Positions 1 to 7,304 of a stretch of 64,000 nt of DNA are shown piece by piece. The translations under genes were made by a program, and so were the position numbers. Source of the DNA: Dehalococcoidia bacterium (GTDB lineage: Bacteria > Chloroflexota > Dehalococcoidia > DSTF01 > JACRBR01); contig JAKFYB010000016.1 of NCBI GenBank assembly GCA_021731085.1, positions 1-64,000 of the forward strand, given 5' to 3'. The notes under the pieces are model-generated. The model had not been told where the DNA came from. It searched no databases and saw nothing but the letters and a program-made list of their open reading frames with translations. How positions within the stretch are numbered: position 1 is the first letter of the stretch; the number at the start of each line of letters is the position of its first letter.

Positions 1-298
1 CCGCCTGGGCCGCCGCGAACGTCACCGTCCCCCCAAGCCGCCATCCCCGCGCCGCCTCCCGCTCCGCATTCAGAGCTCGCTCAGCATTGAGCGCATCGGC
101 CATCCCCTGGATCTCATCCGCCGTCGCATCCCCCGGCAGCAAGTGCAGCCTCAGCCGCCGGTCGCCTGGAGAAGCGCCGGTGGGCACCACATCCCGCACA
201 ACGTGCCCCACCGCCACAAACCCCGGCGCCGAATCCACCGACAACAATGCCGGCGCCCCAACAGCCGCCGGCCCAACAGAAGAACCTCGTTCACTCAT
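1..298 (-). CDS. PfkB-family sugar kinase, N-terminal part (cut by window edge)
   Basis: Starts ATG at 298 on the minus strand and runs off the left edge. Visible residues include FVAVGHVVRDVVP and, after an interruption, GWRLGGTVTFAAAQA. These two pieces fit the first strand and the substrate-side LGG motif of PfkB/ribokinase-type kinases, which phosphorylate sugars or nucleosides with ATP in the cytosol. Between them lie about 45 extra residues, including a short internal echo (ALNAER / ALNAERE). They are not expected in the family and look like an in-frame insertion. No strong ribosome site is seen; a CATACT hexamer just upstream might give a leaderless or short-leader transcript. Family call moderate, substrate unknown. 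Confidence 0.6.
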   Translation of the reverse strand, partial: MSERGSSVGPAAVGAPALLSVDSAPGFVAVGHVVRDVVPTGASPGDRRLRLHLLPGDATADEIQGMADALNAERALNAEREAARGWRLGGTVTFAAAQA

Positions 299-320
299 AG
301 CCGCCAGTATGCCCCGCCCA

Positions 321-336
321 TGTTCCACGTGAAACA
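321..336. promoter_or_regulatory. parS-like site 1
   Basis: TGTTCCACGTGAAACA, a near-perfect 16-bp palindrome matching the bacterial parS consensus (TGTTNCACGTGAAACA) bound by ParB for chromosome segregation. It lies 22 bases upstream of the PfkB-family start and is the only one of the four with CC in the left arm. Confidence 0.8.
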
Positions 337-537
337 TCACCATCAACCGTGCGACGCCGTAGAAGCCGACCTGCGTGTCGGCCCTCGCCACCCACCGCGG
401 CCACGCCATGCGACAGCGCCCGCGATCCTCGGGTCACGTCATTCTGAGCAAAGCGATGAATCTGGCCCCAGACTCGACCGGGCGCCCCTGCGCCAGCGCC
501 ACCGTGCGCAAGCCTAGGACGCCTCGCACCCGATGCA

Positions 538-553
538 TGTTTCACGTGAAACA
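538..553. promoter_or_regulatory. parS-like site 2
   Basis: TGTTTCACGTGAAACA, a perfect palindrome and exact parS match, followed by TCACCAT as at the other copies. It sits at a junction of the direct-repeat array. Confidence 0.88.
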
Positions 554-724
554 TCACCATCCGCCGACTGCGGCAGGGCGGAAGCACTGACACACTCCGA
601 ACGCGACCAGTGATCCCGTCAACGTCATTCTGAGCAAAGCGAAGAATTTGGCCCCAAACTCGACGGGCGCTCCTGCGCCAGCGCCACCGTGCGAACGCCG
701 GGACGACTCCTCGCACCCGATGCA

Positions 725-740
725 TGTTTCACGTGAAACA
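725..740. promoter_or_regulatory. parS-like site 3
   Basis: TGTTTCACGTGAAACA, identical to site 2 and 187 bases from it. The flanks are nearly identical too, so the site was multiplied together with its repeat unit. Confidence 0.88.
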
Positions 741-909
741 TCACCATCCGCCGACTGCGGCAGGGCGGAAGCACCGGCACACTCCGAACGCGACCAGTGA
801 TCCCGTCAACGTCATTCTGGGCAAAGCGAAGAATCTGGCCCCAGACTCGACCGGGCGCTCCTGCGCCAGCGCCACCGTGCGAACGCCGGGACTCTTCGCA
901 CCCGATGCA

Positions 910-925
910 TGTTTCACGTGAAACA
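910..925. promoter_or_regulatory. parS-like site 4
   Basis: TGTTTCACGTGAAACA, 185 bases from site 3. It is the last site of the cluster; the sequence diverges from the repeat unit about 10 bases further right. Confidence 0.88.
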
Positions 926-1155
926 TCACCATCTGCGCGTCGCGCGGCTGCAAAAAGGGTACCGAACATCTGTTCTTATCTACTCGCTCTTCGGCAACCC
1001 AAAGTGACAAACTCTGCGCCTCTCTGCGAATCTCCGCGCCTCTGCGTTGAACAGGAACCTTCACATCCAGCAGATCCAACATGCGACAGCGAAAAGGGGA
1101 CCTCATCCAGGTCCCCCAAATTCTGTGCCTTCTGTGTCCTCTGTGGATCGACTCC

Positions 1156-1274
1156 GTGCGACGGGCCTACCCGTGCGACGGGCCTACCCGTGCGACGGGC
1201 CTACCCGTGCGACGGGCCTACCCGTGCGACGGGCCTACCCGTGCGACGGGCCTACCCGTGCGACGGGCCTATTC
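1156..1274. repeat. 17-bp tandem repeat, seven copies
   Basis: GTGCGACGGGCCTACCC repeated head to tail starting at 1156, 1173, 1190, 1207, 1224, 1241 and 1258. The first six are identical and the last ends CCTATTC. The unit length is not a multiple of three and there are no spacers. The last copy contains the stop codon of jag on the minus strand (1269-1271), so the array begins at the end of that gene. Confidence 0.92.
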
Positions 1275-2063
1275 CCGCATCGCCGATCGCTTCGGCGAGA
1301 TCGACACCCGCCGCTCCTCACCTTCGCCAACGCTGTCCGTCTCAACGTAGCGATCCTCAGACAACGTCAGGTGGATGATCCGGCGCTCGTTCGGCGGCAT
1401 CGGCTCCAGCGTCGTCGGCCGCTTCGTGCGCTTCACCGTCTCCGCCGTCCGTGTCGCAAGCGTGGAAAGCTGCTGCTCACGGCGTCGCCTGTAACCCTCG
1501 ATGTCGACCGTGAAGTAGTTCCCGTCTCCGAGTTTCCGCGTCACCATCAGGTTCAACAAGTACTGCAACGAACCTAACGTCTCACCGCGACGCCCGATCA
1601 GCACACCCAGGTCGTCGCCCTCAACTTCAAGTACAGCCTTCGCCATGCCGAGTCCGTCGCCCGGCGTCTCCGCGTCGCGGATTGAAACGTCGCCTTCGAT
1701 CCCCATCAGCACAAGGAGTTGATCGAGCATCTGCGCCGCGACCTCGGCCTCATCCTCGATCGGATTGCCGTCGTCGTCGAGCTTCACTTCGCGCTCGACA
1801 TCTTCTTCGTCCTGGTCGTCATCGTCGTCGTCGTCATGCACGACAGGATCAGCGCGGTTGCCCGGCGCCGGTTCATCGTCGTCATCTTCATCGCCGATGA
1901 GGCGAACCTTCACGCGCGCGTCGTGACCGCCAATGCCGAGGCGGCCCTTCTTGGGCTCCTCCAGCACTTCGATCTCGACTTCATCCCGCTCCGCGCCCAA
2001 CTCATCAAGCGCATTCTCGATTGCTTCTTCGACGGTCTTACCGCTTGCCTCGACGCCGGCCAT
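1269..2063 (-). CDS. jag: Jag/KhpB family RNA-binding protein
   Basis: 264 residues from ATG 2063 (MAGVEASGKTVEEAIENAL); an upstream in-frame start exists but would lie deep in yidC. Order of parts: Jag-N domain (about 1-50), a very acidic linker with runs of Asp (about 70-110), a KH domain with the GXXG loop IGRRGETL, and a C-terminal R3H domain with NERRIIH. KhpB/Jag proteins bind RNA and act with the YidC insertase gene in cell-envelope biogenesis. The start overlaps the yidC end by 26 bases, so the two are probably coupled. The stop codon lies inside the last copy of a 17-bp tandem repeat. Confidence 0.92.
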   Translation of the reverse strand: MAGVEASGKTVEEAIENALDELGAERDEVEIEVLEEPKKGRLGIGGHDARVKVRLIGDEDDDDEPAPGNRADPVVHDDDDDDDQDEEDVEREVKLDDDGNPIEDEAEVAAQMLDQLLVLMGIEGDVSIRDAETPGDGLGMAKAVLEVEGDDLGVLIGRRGETLGSLQYLLNLMVTRKLGDGNYFTVDIEGYRRRREQQLSTLATRTAETVKRTKRPTTLEPMPPNERRIIHLTLSEDRYVETDSVGEGEERRVSISPKRSAMRE

Positions 2064-2994
2064 GTTTCGTCCTTCGTCCACTCTGCGGATCCGGCGCGGT
2101 CGCCTCTCCGCTCTCACTGACGGTGTAGTCCGCTTCTATCGCGGGCGATGCTTCTTCGACAACGGCTGCGGCCTTCGTTTCGGCCTTCGGCTTTGCGCTC
2201 TTCACGACGGCCGGTGCCGGCGCCTTCGCAGACCCCATGCCCGGCAGCAAGTTCCTCCACTCGACCCGGCGCCCCATGTAGAAGTACTGGAACACCACGC
2301 CCGACAGGTTCGAAACGGCCCAGTACAGCGCCAGACCCGCCGGCACCGTAAGGCTGAACCAGCCGAACATCAACGGCATCATCCACGTCATCATCTGCAT
2401 CGTCTGCGCTTGCTGCTGCTGCTGGGGCGTCGCGTTGGGATTCGGCGCCGGCGTGATCAGCTTCTGCTGCACGTACATCGTCAACGCCACCATGATCGGC
2501 AACATGTACGTTGGATCAGGCTGGCCAAGGTTCCAGATCAAAAAGTGGTTGTTCAGCGGGACCGCGGTGTGAATGAACGGAATCGGGTATAGCGTCTGCG
2601 ACAGACCAACGAAGCTCTCGGGCGTTTCGCCAAGCGTCCTGTTGATCACTTGGTACAGCGCAATCCAGATCGGAAACTGTACGAGCATCGGGAAGATGCA
2701 GCCCAAAGGGTTAACACCACCCTCTTTGTAGAGCGCCATCGTCTCCTGCTGGAGCTTCTTCGGATCCTTGCCCTTGTACTTCTTCTGCAGCTCCTGCAGC
2801 TTCGGCTGCATCTCCTGCATCTTCTTCGATTGCTTGTACTGGCTCGCCGTTAGCGGCCACGTGATCGCGCGCATCACCAGCGTGAAGATGATGATCGACA
2901 TGCCGAAGTTGCCGTTGAACACCTGCGCCACCGCCACAAGGACGTTGGTCATCGGCTCGATGAGCAGGAAATTGAACAGGTCGCCAAAGCCCAT
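2038..2994 (-). CDS. yidC: Membrane protein insertase YidC/Oxa1 family
   Basis: 318 residues. This is the short form without the large periplasmic domain of proteobacterial YidC. Hydrophobic segments lie near residues 5-45, 88-115, 155-180 and 205-240. The first conserved segment carries the Arg of the hydrophilic groove (VMRAITWPLTASQ), followed by the coiled-coil hairpin MQEMQPKLQELQKKYKGKD. The C-terminus is strongly basic (GRRTKHGRRRGKR), as in ribosome-binding tails. It inserts and folds inner-membrane proteins, alone or with Sec. It is downstream of the PQQ-repeat lipoprotein gene and overlaps jag, in the order usual near bacterial origins. Confidence 0.96.
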   Translation of the reverse strand: MGFGDLFNFLLIEPMTNVLVAVAQVFNGNFGMSIIIFTLVMRAITWPLTASQYKQSKKMQEMQPKLQELQKKYKGKDPKKLQQETMALYKEGGVNPLGCIFPMLVQFPIWIALYQVINRTLGETPESFVGLSQTLYPIPFIHTAVPLNNHFLIWNLGQPDPTYMLPIMVALTMYVQQKLITPAPNPNATPQQQQQAQTMQMMTWMMPLMFGWFSLTVPAGLALYWAVSNLSGVVFQYFYMGRRVEWRNLLPGMGSAKAPAPAVVKSAKPKAETKAAAVVEEASPAIEADYTVSESGEATAPDPQSGRRTKHGRRRGKR

Positions 2995-3009
2995 GGGGCG
3001 GGAACTCCG

Positions 3010-4404
3010 TTACGGCAATGGGAAATCGCCACGGGACCGCAGCCCGTCGGCGACTTCGAATATCCAGAGACTGGGATCGCGCGGCACCACGTACAACAAT
3101 TCGTTCTCGTCCAACGCCAGGTCTGCCTCGACCGTCGAACCGTCGCCAATCAAGGCCGGGCTGCCTTCGATCGCGTCACCGGACTCAAGATCCAGCTTGA
3201 AGAGCTTCCCGTCGCGCGACACCACCAGCAGCCCATCGCCACCGAACACCGGCGCGGAACGAATAGGCGCACCCGTATCGAATCCGGAAGGCCACGCTGG
3301 CGACCCGTCATTCGTATTCACAGCGTACATCTTCCCATCGAGGCTGGCAGCGTACACAACGCCGTCTCGCTCGATGGGCGTCGCCCAGAACCAGTTGTCC
3401 GCCTCGAACGACCACTTCATCGTGCCGTCCCTGTCATTGATGGCGTACAGCTTGTTGTCGAAGGCGCCGATGTAGACCGTCTCGTCGTCCTTGCCGATGC
3501 GCCCGGCGATTCCGGACTTCGCGCCCTCGAACCGCCAGATCTCGTCGCCCGTCTCTTTGTTCACCTTGTAGACGATGCCGTCAAGCGACGTGGCGTACAG
3601 ATTGTCGCCATCGACATACGGCGTAGCCCACGCTTCCCCTTCCAGATCGATCGCCCAGATGGTGTCGCCGTCCGCGGCCTCCGCGGCGACAAGCTGGCCA
3701 TCACGCGTTCCCGTGTAGATCGTGTCGCCATCGACGGCAACACCACTCACCAACTCGCTCTGCGCATCGCGCAACCAGCGCGTCGTACCCGTCTTCGTGT
3801 CGAGCGCATAGACGAATCCGCGGAAGCTCGCCACGTATGCCGTGTCGCCATCAGCCGACACGCCGATGTCACCGTAGATCGCCTCCAGATTGCGTACCGC
3901 GCCCGACTCGAACTCCGTGACCTGGTCGATCAGCGAGTTGATGCTGTCCTTCTGGTCGTCAGTCATCAGGCTTGCGTTGATCGCGTCCTGCAGCGCCTCC
4001 TTCGTCGGCCCCGACACGCGCAGGTCATCGACTCGCACCGCCAAATCTTCCTTCGCGCCGTCCTCGATGGTCGTCCCGTCGATCGCGTCCTTGATCTCGT
4101 CAGCGCTGAACGTGCTCACCGGGTACAGGTCGCGGTCGCGTGGCGGGAACGTCCACTGCGAAAAGCCGCTGCCATCAACGACACCGGTAGGGGCCAGTGC
4201 CGTGAGCTGGCCGTCGTTCGGCACCAGCACGATCTCCTGATCCTCAAGTACGACCGGCGAAGCGGCCGCCCAGCCGATCGGCGTTGGCGGACCACTGCAC
4301 GCGACTGCGACGAGCGCCAGGAGGGCCGCCACGCCACCAAGCAGGATGTACCTGCTGGGTCGCGAATGTGGAAGAACACTTGTACTAAATCGAAGCTGTT
4401 TCAC
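3010..4404 (-). CDS. PQQ-repeat beta-propeller lipoprotein (BamB-like)
   Basis: 464 residues from a GTG at 4404 that overlaps the yidD stop (GTGA), with AGAAGGG upstream. A longer frame upstream is not coding because it runs over yidD and rnpA. The N-terminus has a hydrophobic signal ending in the lipobox VAVAC. The rest is repeated blades of the type [45 protein letters not shown], giving a PQQ/WD-like propeller exposed outside the membrane. Its place between yidD and yidC suggests a helper in envelope protein assembly. That role is inference from position; BamB itself acts at an outer membrane that this cell may lack. Confidence 0.82.
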   Translation of the reverse strand: MKQLRFSTSVLPHSRPSRYILLGGVAALLALVAVACSGPPTPIGWAAASPVVLEDQEIVLVPNDGQLTALAPTGVVDGSGFSQWTFPPRDRDLYPVSTFSADEIKDAIDGTTIEDGAKEDLAVRVDDLRVSGPTKEALQDAINASLMTDDQKDSINSLIDQVTEFESGAVRNLEAIYGDIGVSADGDTAYVASFRGFVYALDTKTGTTRWLRDAQSELVSGVAVDGDTIYTGTRDGQLVAAEAADGDTIWAIDLEGEAWATPYVDGDNLYATSLDGIVYKVNKETGDEIWRFEGAKSGIAGRIGKDDETVYIGAFDNKLYAINDRDGTMKWSFEADNWFWATPIERDGVVYAASLDGKMYAVNTNDGSPAWPSGFDTGAPIRSAPVFGGDGLLVVSRDGKLFKLDLESGDAIEGSPALIGDGSTVEADLALDENELLYVVPRDPSLWIFEVADGLRSRGDFPLP

Positions 4405-4646
4405 GCTCGCGACGACCCTTCTCCAGCCGCACGCCGCTCCGGCACGGGGTCGTAGCCACCGTCGTTCAAGGGATTGCAGCGCGCGATGCGCCAGGCGCCC
4501 ATCGCGATCCCGCGGAGCACGCCGTACTCCTCGATCGCGCCATACGCGTAGTGCGAGCACGTCGGCTGGAAGCGGCACGAAGGCGCCATGCCTGGCGAGA
4601 TTCGGCGCTGGTAGGTCTTGATGAGGTAGAGGGCTGCGCGCTTCAA
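4401..4646 (-). CDS. yidD: Membrane protein insertion efficiency factor YidD
   Basis: 81 residues starting at a TTG (4646) with AGGAG five bases upstream. The protein shows the small-family hallmarks: [31 protein letters not shown], and [14 protein letters not shown] with conserved cysteines. YidD is a peripheral membrane protein aiding YidC-dependent insertion. It follows rnpA by 15 bases and its stop overlaps the next start, so it belongs to the rpmH-rnpA-yidD-yidC-jag transcription unit. Confidence 0.93.
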   Translation of the reverse strand: MKRAALYLIKTYQRRISPGMAPSCRFQPTCSHYAYGAIEEYGVLRGIAMGAWRIARCNPLNDGGYDPVPERRAAGEGSSRA

Positions 4647-4661
4647 TGCGGCTCCTGTGGA

Positions 4662-5006
4662 CTACGACCCCTGCGGCGGGGCCACGGCGCCAGCGCGCTT
4701 GAGCAGCGCTGCTAACATCCGCTGGAGATCTGCGAACGACGCGTCGGCTGCCGTCTTTCGCGCACTTATCACGATATCCCGTCCCGGGGCCAGTTCCAAC
4801 GACGTCACGATGGCCCGGAGCCGCCGCTTCACTCGATTCCTCACGACCGCCCCGCCCACAGCCTTCGTGCATACGAAGCCCACACGCGTCGGGGTTCCAT
4901 CGGTGGGCCTGCTCCGCACGACGAGCAGCCGGCCCCCTTCGACCTTACCCGCCTTGTAGACGGCATCGAAGTCGGCAGCGCGGCGCAGGCTCTGATCCTT
5001 CTTCAT
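4662..5006 (-). CDS. rnpA: Ribonuclease P protein component
   Basis: 114 residues, the normal size. The RNR motif region VVRNRVKRRLRAI (about residues 53-65) and the N-terminal LRRAADFDAVYKAGK match RnpA. The protein binds RNase P RNA and helps cleave the 5' leader from pre-tRNA. It is directly downstream of rpmH, as in most bacteria. Confidence 0.95.
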   Translation of the reverse strand: MKKDQSLRRAADFDAVYKAGKVEGGRLLVVRSRPTDGTPTRVGFVCTKAVGGAVVRNRVKRRLRAIVTSLELAPGRDIVISARKTAADASFADLQRMLAALLKRAGAVAPPQGS

Positions 5007-5044
5007 GGGGACCGCCTGTGCTGAACGAACCGAGGGCTTAACAG

Positions 5045-5188
5045 CTACTTGACAACGACGAGCCGCTTCCGGCCCTTGAGGCGCCGGCTCCGGATGACGT
5101 TGCGGCCACCGGGAGTCGACATGCGCTTCAGGAAGCCGTGCCGGCGTCGGCGCGGGATCACCTTTGGTTGGTACGTCCGCTTGGGCAC
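5045..5188 (-). CDS. rpmH: 50S ribosomal protein L34
   Basis: 47 residues, read directly from the minus strand: GTG start at 5188 and TAG at 5045-5047. The protein has [20 protein letters not shown] followed by [14 protein letters not shown], the L34 pattern, and is strongly basic. GAGGATT precedes the GTG. It is first in the L34-RnpA-YidD-YidC-Jag cluster that typically marks the neighbourhood of oriC. Confidence 0.96.
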   Translation of the reverse strand: MPKRTYQPKVIPRRRRHGFLKRMSTPGGRNVIRSRRLKGRKRLVVVK

Positions 5189-5202
5189 GAGATTCAATCC
5201 TC

Positions 5203-5221
5203 GGGCACGGGTGGCGTGCCC
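5203..5221 (-). other. Hairpin in the rpmH leader
   Basis: GGGCACG and CGTGCCC form a 7-bp stem with a 5-base loop, 15 bases upstream of the rpmH GTG. It may be a control hairpin for L34 or simply one of the GTAGGGGCA-type dispersed palindromes; a related stem occurs at 16818. Confidence 0.45.
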
Positions 5222-5259
5222 CTACAACAACGTGATGCGCCCCGATCGAGGCGCGTCGC

Positions 5260-5265
5260 AGTATA
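5260..5265 (-). promoter_or_regulatory. Candidate -10 box for the rpmH operon
   Basis: TATACT on the minus strand, about 70 bases upstream of the rpmH start, giving a leader that contains the hairpin at 5203-5221. No convincing -35 box is seen at 16-18 bases, so support is weak. Confidence 0.35.
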
Positions 5266-5319
5266 CGGCAACATGGTCGTTAGTGGCTAGTGATTTGGTG
5301 TCACTGGTCGTGGACTGGC

Positions 5320-5538
5320 TCAGCCCGAAAGAGGGTCGTTGCCAGCGGCGAACTTACCCGGCGTATACCCACCAACCGGCCGGTTGCGCGGTGCCCGCCG
5401 TACCCGTGGACGTGGTGGGGGCGTGCTGCCGTCCTTCATCCACACGGGCAGATACTTGGCGTATTGGCCGTTGGCCGGCGCCTCGCTGGAATTGTTGACC
5501 TGCGGGCGTCGACGACCGCGGTTCGATTTCTGTGGCAT
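5320..5538 (-). CDS. Small hypothetical basic protein (72 aa)
   Basis: MPQKSNRGRRRPQVNNSSEA at the N-terminus, then a YAKYLPVWMKDG segment and a Pro/Arg-rich tail ending in GNDPLSG. No family is recognised. Support for a real gene: a good ribosome site (GAGGT, about five bases before ATG 5538), a plausible promoter at 5670-5698 and a leader with a perfect hairpin, all in the correct orientation. It lies alone between rpmH and the fucosidase gene, in a 650-base stretch otherwise without genes. It has its own stop before the rpmH promoter candidate. Could still be chance. Confidence 0.45.
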   Translation of the reverse strand: MPQKSNRGRRRPQVNNSSEAPANGQYAKYLPVWMKDGSTPPPRPRVRRAPRNRPVGGYTPGKFAAGNDPLSG

Positions 5539-5548
5539 TGGACCTCAA

Positions 5549-5579
5549 GTGTGCACACGTCTGTCTCCTGCGGAGACAG
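5549..5579 (-). other. Two palindromes in the leader of the 72-aa gene
   Basis: CTGTCTCC-TGC-GGAGACAG is a perfect 8-bp stem (5561-5579), directly followed toward the gene by the palindrome GTGTGCACAC (5549-5558). Together they sit 10-40 bases upstream of the start codon, where an operator or attenuating hairpin would act. No T-run follows, so a terminator is unlikely. Confidence 0.5.
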
Positions 5580-5669
5580 AACGGTGATCTCAGTATCGGT
5601 TGAAAGTGGCAGCGCGAGAGAGGGGAGAATCCCGCGAGGGCCGACAGTCGGCTTCCGTGCCCTGCGATC

Positions 5670-5698
5670 AATGTACGCGTAGATAGGGGCTTTGTCTA
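5670..5698 (-). promoter_or_regulatory. Candidate promoter for the 72-aa gene
   Basis: On the minus strand TAGACA (5698-5693), 17 bases, then TACATT (5675-5670). This is a reasonable sigma-70-type pair that would start RNA near 5663 and give a leader of about 125 bases with the hairpin at 5561-5579. Confidence 0.4.
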
Positions 5699-5839
5699 GG
5701 GGTTTCTTACGGATCTGGCCCAATTGATCACTGGATCATCACACAAACCGCAGTTATCGAGATGGATTCGCCGTCAAATAGCAATCGCGCGCCCTGGTAG
5801 CTGCGTAGCGTTAGCTGCGCCTGTCCGCCGAAGCAAGAC

Positions 5840-7087
5840 CTAGGGCACATCCGAGAATGTCAGCTTGAGCACGGTCGCGTATTCGTCGAGCGCGTCCTCG
5901 GGCACGGTGATGGTGATCTCGCCGAGCGGATCCTTGCTGAACATCGCATCGATGATGCTGACGCGCGGGAAGTGCTTCAGCTCCTGCCCGCTACCGACGA
6001 CCGTCACCGACTTCAAACGCTTCGTCCGCACGCCGCGGACGGTGACGCTCTCGTACGGCCGCATCACGAGGTGGATGTAGACATCATCTCCACGCTTCGT
6101 CGATGGCCCGTAGAACTGCCAGGGCTCTAGCGCGGGCTCGGTGCCGACGATGCTCTCGCCATGCTTCGCCATCCACGTCGCGAACGCGCCGAGGCGCTCG
6201 TCCTGCTCGGGCGGCAGTGAGCCATCGCCGCGCGGGCTGATGTTGAGGAGCAGATTGCCGCCGCGTCCCGCCGTCTCGCACAGCGTGTGGATGAGCTTGC
6301 GCGGCGACTTGTAGCGCGTGTCAGCGGGGTTGTAGCCCCAGCTCTCGTTCATCGTCATGCAGGTTTCCCACGGGCCTGGCAGCGGCTGCGGGGGCACGAA
6401 CTGCTCCGGCGTCACGTAGTCCGCCGCGCCGGGCAGGCGATCGTTGATCAGGATGCCTGGCTGTAGCTCGCGAATCATCGCCACGAGATCCTTCGCGCGC
6501 CATTGATCGGCGTTGCGCTCCCACTGGCCGTCGAACCAGATCACGCTGATCTCGCCGTAGTCCGTCAACAGCTCGCGCACCTGCGCGAACATCGTGTCGA
6601 CGAACCGCGGCCACGTTTCCGGATTCGGCGGCTTCGCGTTCGGAAAGACGTACGGCGCGTGTTCTTGCAGGAATGGCGGATAATCGGGGTTGTGCCAGTC
6701 GGCGAGCGAGAAGTAGAAGCCGATACGGATGCCCTCGGCGCGGAACGCATCGACGTACTCGCGCACGATGTCGCGGCCGTACGGTGCGTGCATGATCGAA
6801 AAGTCGCTCGTCTTCGTGTCCCACATCGCAAAGCCGTCGTGGTGCTTCGTCGTGAAGACGGCGTACTGCATGCCGGCGGATTTCGCGGCGCGCGCCCACG
6901 CCTTCGGATCGTACGCCTGAGGATCGAACGTCGCCGCCGACGAGTGGTATTTGTCGACGCTGACGTACGGCACTTCAGCTTCGGTGAATACGGCCCCCGT
7001 GAGCGGCCACGAAAGCTCGATCCCCTGCTGCGAGGAGTGCCCCCAGTGGATGAACATGCCGAATCGGGCGGTATCGAACCAGGTCAT
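5840..7087 (-). CDS. Alpha-L-fucosidase, GH29 family
   Basis: 415 residues if it starts at ATG 7087 (MTWFDTARFGMFIHWGHSSQ), the usual family beginning; a TTG ten codons upstream is possible. Family motifs are clear: FGMFIHWG, YAVFTTKHHDGFAMWDT, and ISVIWFDGQW, whose Asp is the expected nucleophile of GH29 retaining fucosidases. A C-terminal beta domain follows after about residue 330. No signal peptide is visible, so it probably acts in the cytosol or is a related GH29 with other specificity. The ribosome site is weak. It is transcribed toward the origin cluster and is separate from it. Confidence 0.88.
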   Translation of the reverse strand: MTWFDTARFGMFIHWGHSSQQGIELSWPLTGAVFTEAEVPYVSVDKYHSSAATFDPQAYDPKAWARAAKSAGMQYAVFTTKHHDGFAMWDTKTSDFSIMHAPYGRDIVREYVDAFRAEGIRIGFYFSLADWHNPDYPPFLQEHAPYVFPNAKPPNPETWPRFVDTMFAQVRELLTDYGEISVIWFDGQWERNADQWRAKDLVAMIRELQPGILINDRLPGAADYVTPEQFVPPQPLPGPWETCMTMNESWGYNPADTRYKSPRKLIHTLCETAGRGGNLLLNISPRGDGSLPPEQDERLGAFATWMAKHGESIVGTEPALEPWQFYGPSTKRGDDVYIHLVMRPYESVTVRGVRTKRLKSVTVVGSGQELKHFPRVSIIDAMFSKDPLGEITITVPEDALDEYATVLKLTFSDVP

Positions 7088-7129
7088 GGAGCCGATCTTA
7101 CGCGGTTGATCCACCAAGGGCCACGACGT

Positions 7130-7160
7130 CCGGAGCGCGGGCTTTCAGCCCGCGTCGTCG
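7130..7160. repeat. 31-bp palindromic repeat, left copy
   Basis: Contains the palindrome CGCGGGCTTTCAGCCCGCG (7136-7154). The whole 31 bases recur exactly, inverted, at 7618-7648. It resembles REP-type dispersed palindromes; a related copy is at 16023-16043. Confidence 0.85.
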
Positions 7161-7304
7161 CCGACCACCAAACGTCCAATGCGACAGCGCCGTCAATCTC
7201 CGCGTAGGGGCGCCGCCTGCCGCGCCCTCGTCGAATGTAGAACACGGCTTCAACACCAGAGTTCAATGGATGCGGCCGAATCTAAGAGCAGGGGGCCGCA
7301 CCAT

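Larger units (their letters stand above)
435..935. repeat. Direct-repeat array (about 186-bp unit) carrying parS
   Basis: Two nearly complete units and one partial unit. Each holds the parS palindrome, a CCGCCGACTGCGGCAGGGCG segment, a CGTCATTCTGAGCAAAGCGA segment (at about 437, 623 and 810), then GCGCCAGCGCCACCGTGCG and CGCACCCGATGCA leading into the next parS. Spacing of identical parS sites is 187 and 185 bases. Only a few substitutions separate units, which suggests recent tandem duplication. Confidence 0.75.
299..1155. other. Gene-free repeat-rich region holding the parS cluster
   Basis: About 860 bases with no credible gene; reading frames here are read-through of repeats. It holds four parS-like palindromes and a direct-repeat array. 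Each repeat carries a CATTCTGAGCAAAGCGA-type motif that also occurs in inverted form near 8848. Bases 1010-1150 contain runs resembling dispersed intergenic sequence (CTCTGCGCCTCTCTGCGAAT and TTCTGTGCCTTCTGTGTCCT). The arrangement suits a centromere-like zone beside the origin rather than coding DNA. Confidence 0.6.

Noticed and set aside
300-1270. Several open frames of 60-190 codons on both strands
   Set aside because: They read through the parS repeat array and the 17-bp tandem repeat, have no ribosome sites and give repetitive Arg/Pro-rich protein.
1156-1274. CRISPR array
   Set aside because: Repeats are 17 bases and strictly adjacent with no spacers; no cas genes in the window.
4405-4872. 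Long N-terminal extension of the beta-propeller lipoprotein
   Set aside because: It overlaps yidD and rnpA in another frame; a GTG with overlap and a signal peptide lies at 4404.
5189-5839. Origin of replication with DnaA boxes
   Set aside because: I could not find a cluster of TTATCCACA-type 9-mers or an AT-rich unwinding stretch, and dnaA is not adjacent.
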